Of a DNA stretch of 64,000 nucleotides, positions 19,536-28,509 are shown piece after piece. Under the pieces are notes generated by a model. That model was not told the origin of the DNA. It was given only the letters and a program-made list of their open reading frames with translations, and did not search any database. How positions within the stretch are numbered: the stretch's first letter is position 1; each line of letters starts with the position of its first letter. A program made the position numbers and the translations under genes. Source of the stretch: Anaerotignum propionicum DSM 1682 (lineage in GTDB: Bacteria; Bacillota; Clostridia; Lachnospirales; Anaerotignaceae); assembly GCF_001561955.1 (NCBI RefSeq), contig NZ_CP014223.1, positions 2,232,001 to 2,296,000 on the forward strand, read 5' to 3'.

Positions 19536-19994
19536 TTATTCCGGAAAATCTTCCAACGGACGCCATGGTTCAACCACTTTGCCTTCAGGCTGGGCACCTC
19601 TTTGTAAATGCTTTTTCACAACAAGACGAACCTTTCCCTCTGTGCACAGAATGGGCTCGTCAAACCAAACCATATCTCCCGGCTTGCAATCTGTTTTTCC
19701 TTCTCGAAAAGCAGGGGTCGCCAGTTTAAACACCTCAATCCAGCAATCCCTAGAGGTATTTCCCACATTGGTCAGGGTGGCTTTAAAATCAATCATATCC
19801 CCCACATACACATCCTTGTAGCATTTTACATCTTCGTAACCCAAGCAGAGGGATTCATCTCCATCTACCAAAATCATTTCTTCTGTTTCCACATCTCCGA
19901 TAAAATCGAATTGTCGTCCAATGGGAATCAAACCATCTTGATTCGCTCCATCGGCTGTGGTCATGTTATAGCTTAAAATAGATACCTTTCTCAT
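19536..19994 (-). CDS. hotdog protein, beta-alanyl-CoA ammonia-lyase like (2)
   Basis: 152 residues from ATG at 19994, with GGAGG 10 bases upstream. The segment VDGDESLCLGYEDV followed by VYVGDMIDFKATLTNVGNTS and late EPILC ... KKHLQRGAQ resembles, block by block, the Acl enzymes of Clostridium propionicum as I recall them (VDGD...LGY, VYVGD, EPPVLC, KKDQRGPQ). It differs from its paralogue downstream in the N-terminal third. Together with the CoA-transferase upstream it supports beta-alanine activation and deamination. Exact substrate (beta-alanyl-CoA or methylated thymine-derived analogue) is open. Confidence 0.72.
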   Translation of the reverse strand: MRKVSILSYNMTTADGANQDGLIPIGRQFDFIGDVETEEMILVDGDESLCLGYEDVKCYKDVYVGDMIDFKATLTNVGNTSRDCWIEVFKLATPAFREGKTDCKPGDMVWFDEPILCTEGKVRLVVKKHLQRGAQPEGKVVEPWRPLEDFPE

Positions 19995-20044
19995 GAAATT
20001 TGCACCTCCATCTTTATTTTTCATAGTAAAAGTATTTTATAAAA

Positions 20045-21226
20045 TTATAAAACGCCTTCTTCTTTTAGCTTCTTCATTTCTTCTTCTGTAAGACCAAAAA
20101 TTTCTCGGTTATGTTGACCCAAAAGGGGCGATGGAGCTGATACCTCACCCGGTGTTTCCGATAGCTTTATCACACAGCCTTGGAAATATTGATCTCCCGC
20201 TGTGGGATGCTCACAATGCACCATCATTTCTCTCTCCTGTATATGAGGGTGCTCAATGGCCTCTTTCACGTTCAAAACAGGGCCGCAAGGAATGCCTGCT
20301 TCATCCATGATGCTTTCAATTTCACCCTTGGTATAGTCTTTACACCATCCACGAATCAGGTTTTGTAAATCGGGTATGTAGTTATTGCACCTTAGATCGT
20401 TGGTTGCAAAGCGGGGATCTTCCATTAACTCAGGATGCCCAATGGTTGCAGAAAAGGTTCTAAAAAGCTTGTCATTTCCAACGCCCAGTGCAACGAAACC
20501 ATCTTTGCATTCATACACATCAAAAGGAGAAATAGAGGGATCCACATTTCCATTTCTCTGGGTAATCTCTCCGCCCATGGTATAGTTCACCAGTGCATTC
20601 TCCAAGATACTGAAAATGGTATCAAACATAGCCACATCCACCTGCTGACCTACCCCTGTAACTTTGCGGTTATACAAAGCAAGCATAACACCTAGAGCCA
20701 AATAAATACCAGCAACATGATCCGCAACAGATGGCCCTACCTTTACAGGGTTCGTCTCCTTAAATCCTGTTAAGTTAATCATCCCACCCATTGCTTGGGC
20801 AACAATGTCATAGCAGGGACGGTGGGTAATTGGGCCATACTGTCCAAAGCCTGATCCAGAAGCATAGATAATAGCAGGGTTTATTTTTTTAATTGTTTCA
20901 TAGTCGATTTTCAGTTTTTTCGTGATGCCGCCTCTGAAATTCTCCACCAAAATATCTGCATCCTTTACAAGCTCATAAAACAGTTCCAATCCTTTTTTTG
21001 TTTTTAAATTTAAGGTAGCACCCTTTTTATTTCTATTTACATAATTATAAAAACCGCTTTCGCCACTTTTTTCATCAAGAGGGCCCCAAAAACGGCATTG
21101 CTCCCCCTCAATGGGCTCAATTTTCAAAACCTCCGCCCCATAATCCGCTAAAATCATGGTGCAAAAAGGCCCATTTAATGCTGTTGTAAGGTCCACGACC
21201 TTCAAACCTTCCAGCGCTTTTTTCAT
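20045..21226 (-). CDS. class III (CaiB/BaiF) CoA-transferase
   Basis: 393 residues. The N-terminal GLKVVDLTTALNGPFCTMILADYGAEVLKIEP is typical. So is the catalytic Asp in RPCYDIVAQAMGGM (about residue 170), along with VENFRGG. Such enzymes move CoA between carboxylates through an aspartyl anhydride. In context it would activate beta-alanine to beta-alanyl-CoA, using propionyl-CoA or acryloyl-CoA as donor, which also releases the propionate product. C. propionicum is known to use a class I transferase for this, so the class III choice here is unusual and the assignment is inference. Confidence 0.87.
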   Translation of the reverse strand: MKKALEGLKVVDLTTALNGPFCTMILADYGAEVLKIEPIEGEQCRFWGPLDEKSGESGFYNYVNRNKKGATLNLKTKKGLELFYELVKDADILVENFRGGITKKLKIDYETIKKINPAIIYASGSGFGQYGPITHRPCYDIVAQAMGGMINLTGFKETNPVKVGPSVADHVAGIYLALGVMLALYNRKVTGVGQQVDVAMFDTIFSILENALVNYTMGGEITQRNGNVDPSISPFDVYECKDGFVALGVGNDKLFRTFSATIGHPELMEDPRFATNDLRCNNYIPDLQNLIRGWCKDYTKGEIESIMDEAGIPCGPVLNVKEAIEHPHIQEREMMVHCEHPTAGDQYFQGCVIKLSETPGEVSAPSPLLGQHNREIFGLTEEEMKKLKEEGVL

Positions 21227-21274
21227 ACGATTCCTCCCCGGTCAATTAAAAGCTTACGAATTATGATTCATGAC

Positions 21275-22378
21275 TCAAGCATTTTTACCTTCCTTAATTG
21301 CATCAATCATCATTGGTACAATTTTAAACAAATCCCCTGTTATACCATAATCAGCACAATCGAAAATAGGAGCAGTCTCGTCTTTATTTACCGCAATAAT
21401 CAACTCTGAATCCTGCATACCTGCCTTATGCTGAATGGCGCCGGAAATACCAAGGGCAACATATACCTTAGGATGCACGGTTTTTCCCGTCTGCCCAACC
21501 TGATGATCCGCAGGGAGCCAACCGGAATCAATAACCGCACGAGAACCGCCAACAACACCATTCCCAAACGCATCGGCAAGCTTTTCTGCTAGGGCAATGC
21601 CCCCTTGCACATCCTTGCTGATTCCACGTCCAACAGAAACAATAATTTCGGCGCCGATTAAATCAACAATTTTTTTAGTTTCTTTCACAATATTGATTAC
21701 TTTCGTCTTTAAGTCCTCATCAGATAAATTTACATGGCGTGTAACAACCTGACAAGCCTGAGCCATTTCCTGGCTAAACTCTGCTTTTTTCATAACCCCG
21801 GGTCTTACAGTAGACATACAAGGGCGGAATCTAGGGCAAATGATAGTTGCCATCAAATGTCCGCCAAAGGCAGGACGGGTCATTTTTAAATTTGTGTCCT
21901 CCATAGGAAAGGTCATGGATGATATATCCAATGTTGAGGAGGTGGAAAGAAAGTCCACATATTTGTTCATATCAATATCCAAATGGGTACAATCTGCTGT
22001 TAAACCCGTATGTAAGCGTGCTGCACATCTGGGGCCTAAATCACGGCCAATATTTGTTGCACCAATCAAAATAACCTCGGGTTTCTCCTCCATAACCACA
22101 TCACAAAGTACCTTGGCATAAGCATCTGTGGTATAAAATTTTAATTCGGGATGGTCGCAAACAATCACTTTATCTGCACCATATCCACCTAGCTCTTTTG
22201 CAATCTCTTCTACCTCATGTCCTAATAAAATACCAACCAATTTTGAGCCCCGCTCATCAGCGAGCTTTCTTCCTTCTGAAATCAGCTCAAAATCTGTATT
22301 AATAAGCTTGCCTTCTCTCTGTTCGCAAAATACCCAAATATCTCGAAACGAATTTATATCAGCACTGTTAAAAGCCAT
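21275..22378 (-). CDS. etfA: electron-transfer flavoprotein alpha subunit
   Basis: 367 residues, FAD-binding EtfA. C-terminal signature present: SVGRGISKDVQGGIALAEKL, then GGSRAVIDSGWLPADHQVGQTGKTVHPKVYVALGISGAIQH. It forms a heterodimer with the EtfB encoded 21 bases upstream and serves the acyl-CoA dehydrogenase encoded before that. Whether this Etf is of the bifurcating type cannot be settled by eye. Confidence 0.95.
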   Translation of the reverse strand: MAFNSADINSFRDIWVFCEQREGKLINTDFELISEGRKLADERGSKLVGILLGHEVEEIAKELGGYGADKVIVCDHPELKFYTTDAYAKVLCDVVMEEKPEVILIGATNIGRDLGPRCAARLHTGLTADCTHLDIDMNKYVDFLSTSSTLDISSMTFPMEDTNLKMTRPAFGGHLMATIICPRFRPCMSTVRPGVMKKAEFSQEMAQACQVVTRHVNLSDEDLKTKVINIVKETKKIVDLIGAEIIVSVGRGISKDVQGGIALAEKLADAFGNGVVGGSRAVIDSGWLPADHQVGQTGKTVHPKVYVALGISGAIQHKAGMQDSELIIAVNKDETAPIFDCADYGITGDLFKIVPMMIDAIKEGKNA

Positions 22379-22399
22379 ACTCAGCCCATCTCCCTTCGG

Positions 22400-23203
22400 T
22401 TAAATGACATGCTTCTGCATCAATTTGTCCACCAAATCTTCAACTTTTTCTTTGTCTGTTCCTTGAAGCATAACGCCTACACCCTTTTGTGGCGGCGTAA
22501 AGGATTTAAATATATTTGTAGGAGAACCTTTCAGACCGATCGTATCCAATTCGATTAGGGGTTCATCCTTAAGGGCTTCATAATCTAATACCAAAAGAGG
22601 CTTGCTATAGCATTCCATAATTCCATTCAAAGTCATATAGCGTGGTTTTACAGCCTTATCCTGAATGCAAGTAATCAAGCAGGGTGTTTCCACCTCTATC
22701 ATCATATATCCATCTTCCAGCATGCGCTTTACCAAAACCAAATCTCCGCTTTTTTTAATCCCTGCCCCATAAGTCACCTGAGGAATGCTTAATTTTTCTG
22801 CAATTTGCGGTCCTACCTGTGCTGTATCTCCATCAATTGCCTGCCTACCGCAAAAAATCATATCCTCATTGGAAAGCCCTAATTTATGTATCGCCGCCGA
22901 TATAATTTGAGAGGTTGCGAAGGTATCGGAACCACCGAACTCTCTGGCGGAAATTAAAACGCCATCATCTGCGCCCATTGCGATAATTTCCCGCAACATT
23001 CCCTCCGCAGGAGGTGGCCCCATGGTAAGGGCTGTAACTTGACAGCCTGTTTCATCCTTCAACTTTAAGGCCTGCTCAATGGCACTCATATCATCGGGAT
23101 TAATAATAGCCGCCATAGATGCACGGTTTAAGGTTCCATCGGGGTTTACAGCAACCTTTCCCGATGTATCCGGAACTTGTTTTACACAAACATAAATTCT
23201 CAT
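22400..23203 (-). CDS. etfB: electron-transfer flavoprotein beta subunit
   Basis: 267 residues from the ATG at 23203, chosen because AAGGAGGAG lies 9 bases upstream; an in-frame GTG at 23212 abuts the RBS. MRIYVCVKQVPDTSGKV opens the protein and the nucleotide-binding NPDDMSAIEQALKLKDE segment is present. Adjacent to acd and etfA, an arrangement typical of butyryl-CoA or acryloyl-CoA reductase complexes. Confidence 0.94.
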   Translation of the reverse strand: MRIYVCVKQVPDTSGKVAVNPDGTLNRASMAAIINPDDMSAIEQALKLKDETGCQVTALTMGPPPAEGMLREIIAMGADDGVLISAREFGGSDTFATSQIISAAIHKLGLSNEDMIFCGRQAIDGDTAQVGPQIAEKLSIPQVTYGAGIKKSGDLVLVKRMLEDGYMMIEVETPCLITCIQDKAVKPRYMTLNGIMECYSKPLLVLDYEALKDEPLIELDTIGLKGSPTNIFKSFTPPQKGVGVMLQGTDKEKVEDLVDKLMQKHVI

Positions 23204-23218
23204 GGTTAACACTCCTCC

Positions 23219-24364
23219 TTATCTTTTCATTACCTCTCTGGCGATTACAACCTTATGTATTTCCGAAGTGCCTTCATAGATTTCCGTAATCTTTGCATCA
23301 CGGTACATGCGCTCTAAAGGATAATCCTTCATATATCCATATCCACCATGAATTTGCAATGCCAAGTTGGTAACAAAACGTGCATTTTCCGAAGCATTCA
23401 GTTTACACATTGCCGACTCCTTAGTGAAAGGCTTGCCTGCATCCTCTAAGTATGCCGCGAACTCAACCAGTGCTCTTGCAGCAGCCGTTTTTGTTGCCAT
23501 GTCCGCAATATACCACTGAATCCCTTGCAAATTGGCAATGGGCTTTCCAAACTGAATGCGTTCATGAACATATTTCACAGATAAATCAATGGCTCCCTCT
23601 GCAATACCAATTGCCTGAGCACCAACGCCAATTCTGGCTCCATCCAAGGCCTCCATTGCAATTTTAAAACCTTTGCCCTCCTTGCCAAGAAGATTTGCGG
23701 CAGGTACACGGCAATCTTCAAAAATAAGCTCCGCAGTTTCTGACCCTGCAATGCCCATTTTGGATTCCACTTTACCAATGCTAAAACCCGGTGTTCCCTT
23801 CTCCACAATGATTGCTGACATCCCTTTTAATCCTTTTTTGGGTTCCGTCAGCGCAAATATCACAAGCACGCCTGCTCTTCCGCCACCGGAGATAAAGCAT
23901 TTCGTTCCATTCAAAACATACTCATTTGTTTGAGAATCAAGGATGGCTGTTGTTTTTACCGCACCAGCATCAGATCCAGCATTGGGTTCCGTTAGGGCAA
24001 AAGCACCAAGCTCTCCCCCTTTTGTCAAACGAGGAAGATATGTTTCCTTTTGTTCCTTTGTGCCATATTTATAGATAGCCTGAGGTGCTATCAAATGAAT
24101 GGATAGGATAGACGCAGAAGCCATACATTTTTTACCGAATTCCGAAACTGCTATAACCTTTTCCAATGTACCGCCGCCGGAACCGCCAAATTCCTTAGGA
24201 ATTCCAATCCCTGTCAGCCCGATTTCTGCCATCTTTTTAAAATTCTCGGCAGGAAAAACATGCTCACGATCAATTTCTTCTGCAACGGGCTCCAATTCTA
24301 TTTCCGCAAATTGGCGTGCAAGCTTTTTCAACATTTCTTGTTCTCTCGTTAATGAAAAATCCAT
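23219..24364 (-). CDS. acyl-CoA dehydrogenase (acryloyl-/butyryl-CoA reductase type)
   Basis: 381 residues from ATG 24364 (AGAGAGG RBS 9 bases upstream). FAD-dependent. It has the ACAD signature FALTEPNAGSDAGAVKTTA and the catalytic Glu in ITEIYEGTSEIHK near the C-terminus, plus QIHGGYGYMKDYPLERMYRD. First gene of the operon acd-etfB-etfA-CoA transferase-two hotdog lyases-nitroreductase. In that setting the natural reaction would be reduction of acryloyl-CoA to propionyl-CoA. Short-chain acyl-CoA specificity is inference. Confidence 0.92.
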   Translation of the reverse strand: MDFSLTREQEMLKKLARQFAEIELEPVAEEIDREHVFPAENFKKMAEIGLTGIGIPKEFGGSGGGTLEKVIAVSEFGKKCMASASILSIHLIAPQAIYKYGTKEQKETYLPRLTKGGELGAFALTEPNAGSDAGAVKTTAILDSQTNEYVLNGTKCFISGGGRAGVLVIFALTEPKKGLKGMSAIIVEKGTPGFSIGKVESKMGIAGSETAELIFEDCRVPAANLLGKEGKGFKIAMEALDGARIGVGAQAIGIAEGAIDLSVKYVHERIQFGKPIANLQGIQWYIADMATKTAAARALVEFAAYLEDAGKPFTKESAMCKLNASENARFVTNLALQIHGGYGYMKDYPLERMYRDAKITEIYEGTSEIHKVVIAREVMKR

Positions 24365-24481
24365 TCTTTTCATCCTCTCTTTCTTGATTTTCAATAGAAA
24401 CATTGCATGATGTATTTTGGCTCATATGCTTTCCTTCCAAAAAAGTTGATCCAATCCTTCCCTTTTAATCGTCATATTTTA

Positions 24482-24512
24482 GTTATAGCCCATACAATCA
24501 CTGGAATGTCAA
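24482..24512 (-). promoter_or_regulatory. promoter with 19-base spacer, MerR-type, of the acd operon
   Basis: On the minus strand TTGACA (24512-24507), a 19-base spacer, TATAAC (24487-24482), about 110 bases before the acd start. A perfect -35 with an over-long 19-base spacer is the hallmark of promoters remodelled by MerR activators, and a MerR gene lies in the same gene group. Confidence 0.6.
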
Positions 24513-24640
24513 TATGTCTCTTCAATTAATAATTTCAATTTATAGGGTTCTTTTTTCAAAACCTTCCCTTATGGCAAGGTATTTCCTTTTAATGTAAATA
24601 GTAGAATTTGACAACCATGCTCTCAAAAAAACAGGCAATA

Positions 24641-24670
24641 AAAAAAGCAGGCAATTACGCCTGCTTTTTT
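24641..24670. terminator. bidirectional terminator after pil operon
   Basis: Stem AAAAAAGCAGGC / GCCTGCTTTTTT, perfect, with A- and T-runs, 29 bases beyond the last pil gene. It separates the pilus operon from the acd promoter region. Confidence 0.88.
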
Positions 24671-24698
24671 AAATTACTTTGGATTTTTCAAATGGTTG

Positions 24699-25256
24699 TT
24701 ATTTACCCTTCTTTTCAATAAAAATTACTGTCATGGTAACCTTAACAGGATGATTTACAATATCAGCATCTTGATATTCCATATTATCAACACTGATATT
24801 ATCAATTACACATTTAAAGGGACTCGTGTATATTTTGTCAATAATTGCTCGGGCGGCAGAATAGTTTGCGCAGTCAAACTCCACATCTATCGGTCTGTAC
24901 AGCAAGCCATTCTCCTCTGTTGTCGGCGAAAAGGACAGCTTATAATCCGTTGAACTACTTAGAAAAGCATCCATTTGCCTCATCACATTTTCCAAGTTAT
25001 TATAATTGGGAATTACCGTCTTAAATCCATTGGAGGAAGAGGCTTCCTCAATTTTTTCCTGCATCTCTTTTATTTTCTTCATCTTCGCCATTTCCAGCAT
25101 AATATCATCCTGCACCGAAGCCGCTTTTTCGTTTGCGGCGGAGATACGATTGATAGAAGGAAGAGCAACTGTAAAGTAATATAACGCTGAAAATAGAATC
25201 AAAACCAAAATGACCAGCAATACTTTCTCACGCTTTGTAAAAGACTTAAACATCAT
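24699..25256 (-). CDS. pilO: type IV pilus assembly protein PilO-like
   Basis: 185 residues: short cytoplasmic start, one membrane helix ([19 protein letters not shown]), periplasm-side coiled coil (about residues 40-70), then a ferredoxin-like domain. This is the usual PilO shape, and it overlaps the end of the PilN-like gene by 4 bases. It belongs to the PilM-N-O platform that links the ATPases to the membrane. Last gene of the pil operon. Sequence identity to PilO is weak, so the assignment rests on shape and gene order. Confidence 0.8.
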   Translation of the reverse strand: MMFKSFTKREKVLLVILVLILFSALYYFTVALPSINRISAANEKAASVQDDIMLEMAKMKKIKEMQEKIEEASSSNGFKTVIPNYNNLENVMRQMDAFLSSSTDYKLSFSPTTEENGLLYRPIDVEFDCANYSAARAIIDKIYTSPFKCVIDNISVDNMEYQDADIVNHPVKVTMTVIFIEKKGK

Positions 25257-25867
25257 TGTCCCTCGCCTCCTTCCTCTTTGGAAACCACCTTGGTTTCATC
25301 CACAGCAAGGATAATGGTCATTGTTGCAGTGGTAAGGGAACCGCTTTCACCATCGGTACTGGCAGTATAAATTTGCACGTTAGAGACAAAACTATTTTTC
25401 ATGATATCTGTATAAATACTAGAAACCTGATTTAAGGTTACCCCTGAGATTCTGACAGTAATAATATCATCCATTACGTTAAAGGATTCCACCTTCGCCA
25501 TAGAGATTAAATACTGATTCACAATTTCTAACCGTTGGGACAAGGTTGCAATTACAGGTGAAGTGATGCTTAAAGACACGCTTTCGTTATATTCCTTCAA
25601 AACATCATCATAAATAGAATTTGCTTCTTTCATTTGATCCAATTGCACCTGTGCCTGCTGTGCACTCGCTTCTGCCTGATTTACAGAATGACGCAAATCC
25701 AAAACTCCCAATTTTAAAAAGCCCAAAACACAAATAAGTATAAAAATTCCTATGGGCAGCATTGATTTTCTATCTACACTTTTTGCTTCCCGAACCGCAA
25801 AGTTAATACTAATTTTGGTCGGGTATTTCACTCCAATTTTTTTATCCAATATCCCCAAACAGCTCAC
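25253..25867 (-). CDS. pilN: type IV pilus assembly protein PilN-like
   Basis: 204 residues with a cytoplasmic N-terminal segment carrying the short conserved INFAVREAK-type motif that docks PilM, one membrane helix ([19 protein letters not shown]), then a coiled coil and a small extracytoplasmic domain. It lies 3 bases after pilM and overlaps pilO by 4 bases (ATGA type). Assigned from order and topology. Confidence 0.8.
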   Translation of the reverse strand: MSCLGILDKKIGVKYPTKISINFAVREAKSVDRKSMLPIGIFILICVLGFLKLGVLDLRHSVNQAEASAQQAQVQLDQMKEANSIYDDVLKEYNESVSLSITSPVIATLSQRLEIVNQYLISMAKVESFNVMDDIITVRISGVTLNQVSSIYTDIMKNSFVSNVQIYTASTDGESGSLTTATMTIILAVDETKVVSKEEGGEGQ

Positions 25868-25870
25868 CCC

Positions 25871-26866
25871 CTATTGCAAAGTCGCTCCAATTGCTCCACA
25901 AATCAATTCCAAGTTCTCATCCTGCCCATTTTCAGGCATCAATTCAGCAATACTATGACAGCGCACTTCCAATGTTGAGCGAATCATTTCCATCAGCGGC
26001 GTAACCTTTGCCAATCCTCCACAAAAATAAACGTCCTTTAATTCGCTGTTGGGATTATTATAATTATAGAAATTTATAGAACGGAATATTTCAACAATCA
26101 TCTTTCCATAAAGCTCCTTGCAAGCCTCTGCTTCTTGCACATTATTGTAATTTTTCATTTTATAAGAAGAAGCAATATGTACATCCACATCCAACTCTTC
26201 GGCAATCACAGAATCCACGGCACCGCCGCCATACTCAATTACCCTAGTGGTTTCGTAAACGCTCCCCTTATATAAATGCACCCGTACACCGGAATGCCCC
26301 AAATCTACAATGCAGTAAGCATCGGGGTGGTTTTCATTTTTATTTTCGTAGTCACGAATGATATTGCCAAACGCACAAGCATCCGGTAATGCAATTTTTA
26401 GCTTAAAACCAGCCAAATGCAATATTTTTGTATACTTCTCAATCAATTCATTTTTCACTGCCGCTATCAGCAGTTCCAAGGAGCGTATCTCCCCTTCTTC
26501 ATCCATTTCCTGACCAACGACGGCATAATCATAATAATATTCCTCTCGATCAGCATGAATATAATCTCGGAACTCATAGGGAAGGTTTAACCTTAATTGA
26601 TCTGTGCTCATATAAGGCATACTGGTTCTGCGTAAATAGCAGACCTCCAAAGGCAGAACAACAACTGCATTGCGGTTTTTCATTTGATTGGCTTTCGCCA
26701 TTGTTTTTAAAATATCTGCCAGAGCCTCAAAGGACAAAATGTATCCATCCCGCACCAGATTATCCGGCGTAATTTCCGTTGCCGTTTTCACTGCCTTTCC
26801 ATCGACAATCTGTATCATTTTGATACTGCTCTCCCCAATTTGTATTCCTGTATATCCTTTGGACAT
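25871..26866 (-). CDS. pilM: type IV pilus actin-like ATPase PilM
   Basis: 331 residues with an actin-like fold: GYTGIQIGESSIKMIQI at the N-terminus, phosphate-binding CIVDLGHSGVRVHLYKG around residue 190, and YFCGGLAKVTPLMEMI near the C-terminus. Cytoplasmic partner of PilN. It follows the prepilin peptidase gene after a 114-base gap. Confidence 0.9.
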   Translation of the reverse strand: MSKGYTGIQIGESSIKMIQIVDGKAVKTATEITPDNLVRDGYILSFEALADILKTMAKANQMKNRNAVVVLPLEVCYLRRTSMPYMSTDQLRLNLPYEFRDYIHADREEYYYDYAVVGQEMDEEGEIRSLELLIAAVKNELIEKYTKILHLAGFKLKIALPDACAFGNIIRDYENKNENHPDAYCIVDLGHSGVRVHLYKGSVYETTRVIEYGGGAVDSVIAEELDVDVHIASSYKMKNYNNVQEAEACKELYGKMIVEIFRSINFYNYNNPNSELKDVYFCGGLAKVTPLMEMIRSTLEVRCHSIAELMPENGQDENLELICGAIGATLQ

Positions 26867-26980
26867 TATAACCCTCCCCTGTGTCTTACATAAACGCTTT
26901 TCCTATGTATCAAACTTTATCGGTACTCTAAAAATATATAAAATCCAAGCTGTTCCAAAACCAGCCGGTCATATTCAAAC

Positions 26981-27796
26981 TTAAAATAACCCCAAATAAA
27001 ATTGCAATATGGGCTGGCCAAAAAAAACGCAAGTCATTGCCGCCATTGCAATGGAAGGGCCAAAGGGAAATGCCATGGGGTTTTCTTCATCCTCCACACG
27101 AATATTTTGAAAAATCAGTGTGAATAATATTCCAAAAACACAAGACAGCAAAACCAGAAGTACATTAACCTGTATGCTGAAATAAAGCCCCACTATAAAA
27201 TACAGCTTAATATCTCCGCCACCCATGCTTTCCTTATGCAAAAAATGATCCATCACAAGGGAAAGAATCAAAATAGGGGCAGAAATAGCCAATCCAGCAA
27301 GCGCTCCTTTCAGGAGCTTTAAAAAGATAATATCACCTTTTAAGCAAGTAAACAAAACAAAATTAAGAATTCCTGCAATAATCAGACCATCAGGAATGAT
27401 TCCTGTTTCCAAATCCACAAGGGCAATTGCCATAAGAATCAAACCTAAAACCATAAACATCAAAGTATCTAAACTTAAGCCGAATTTCCAAACCAAGGTA
27501 ACAAAAACCAGAGCAGTCAAAAGCTCCGTGGCAGGGTAGCGCATGGAAATCTTCTCTTTACAACAACGGCTTTTTCCCTTTTGCATCAAATAAGACACAA
27601 TAGGTATTAACTCAAAAGGGGTTAGGGTATGTCCACAAACGGGACAATGGCTTCTTCCACGGACAAAGTCCTCGCCGTGGGCAATGCGCCACGCAACACA
27701 GTTGATAAAACTCCCCATTATGGAGCCAATGAAAAAAGTTAAAATAAACATGTATGCTAATATGTAAGTATCTTGAAAACTGTTTAATGGAAGCAT
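26981..27796 (-). CDS. pilD: prepilin peptidase / leader methylase PilD
   Basis: 271 residues from ATG 27796 (CAGGAG RBS 8 bases upstream). An eight-helix A24 aspartic peptidase. It has N-terminal FFIGSIMGSFINCVAWR, the zinc-type cysteines HCPVCGH and RCCKEKIS, and the catalytic Asp residues in ALVDLETGIIPDGLII and GGGDIKLYF. It cleaves and N-methylates the prepilins encoded in the same operon. Confidence 0.93.
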   Translation of the reverse strand: MLPLNSFQDTYILAYMFILTFFIGSIMGSFINCVAWRIAHGEDFVRGRSHCPVCGHTLTPFELIPIVSYLMQKGKSRCCKEKISMRYPATELLTALVFVTLVWKFGLSLDTLMFMVLGLILMAIALVDLETGIIPDGLIIAGILNFVLFTCLKGDIIFLKLLKGALAGLAISAPILILSLVMDHFLHKESMGGGDIKLYFIVGLYFSIQVNVLLVLLSCVFGILFTLIFQNIRVEDEENPMAFPFGPSIAMAAMTCVFFGQPILQFYLGLF

Positions 27797-27825
27797 AAGC
27801 ACTTCTCCTGTTTATCCAAAACCCT

Positions 27826-27857
27826 CGATAGAACTGCAACCCGCCACAGTTCTATCG
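27826..27857 (-). terminator. hairpin between pilA-like pilin and pilD
   Basis: Perfect 11-bp stem CGATAGAACTG / CAGTTCTATCG with a 10-base loop, followed on minus by AGGGTTTT. Its location just after the major pilin gene suggests partial termination or 3' protection, giving more pilin than downstream assembly proteins. Confidence 0.6.
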
Positions 27858-27912
27858 GAATGAAGGTAGAAATTGGGATATATCTAGTATATCATTTAAC
27901 TATTATTAAATA

Positions 27913-28317
27913 TCAACCACCTGTGGTAGGTGTGGTGGGAGGTGTGATGGATGCTGGTGGTGTTGGGAAAGTTACACTTGGGTAACCAGATTCATCCGCA
28001 GTTGTTCCATTTGGGTCGTATACAACTTTAAAATCCTCAGCCTTCGTTCCTGTAATTGTTACAGTTGAACCTGATAGTTTGCGTTCTGGCCCAGTATAGC
28101 TAGTTGGTAAAGGAGTATCTTCCGCCATGTTTTTAGTCAATGATTCTGCATACCATGCACGAACGTTTGCTAAGTCTGCGGCATATTCCGCTTTTTTCTT
28201 TGCTCCACTGAACGTAGGTATCGCAATTGCAACCAAGACAGCAATAATACCAATAACAATCAGCATTTCCATTAATGTAAAGCCTTTTTTATTTTTTCTT
28301 TTCAAAATTTTGTTCAT
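27913..28317 (-). CDS. pilA: major type IV pilin (PilA/GspG-like)
   Basis: 134 residues with a class III prepilin leader MNKILKRKNKKG cleaved before FTLMEMLIVIGIIAVLVA (Glu5 present in mature form). Then a short globular domain and a proline/threonine-rich tail. AAGGAGG RBS. The gene is preceded by a 190-base leader and followed by a stable hairpin, consistent with separate high expression. Likely the main pilus subunit, because it is the smallest pilin with standard architecture and sits beside pilC and pilD. Confidence 0.9.
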   Translation of the reverse strand: MNKILKRKNKKGFTLMEMLIVIGIIAVLVAIAIPTFSGAKKKAEYAADLANVRAWYAESLTKNMAEDTPLPTSYTGPERKLSGSTVTITGTKAEDFKVVYDPNGTTADESGYPSVTFPTPPASITPPTTPTTGG

Positions 28318-28509
28318 ATTATGTACCTCCTTAAATAGTCAATAAAAATATATTCTATGTGAGCGGGTTTCTCACAAATGAATAACAACTTAAATTCTAG
28401 GTTCTGCAACGCAGAAATCCACGTAGATTTATTTTAAATGCCCAACAGACTTTTGGCAACGATTGTAAAACAATTGCTTTGCGTTAATTTCTGGAAAGGC
28501 TTCCATTTT

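Noticed and set aside
19129-24364. Lysine fermentation operon (Kal with kce, kdd, kamA)
   Set aside because: None of the aminomutase or beta-keto acid cleavage genes is present; the pyrimidine genes next door supply beta-alanine instead.
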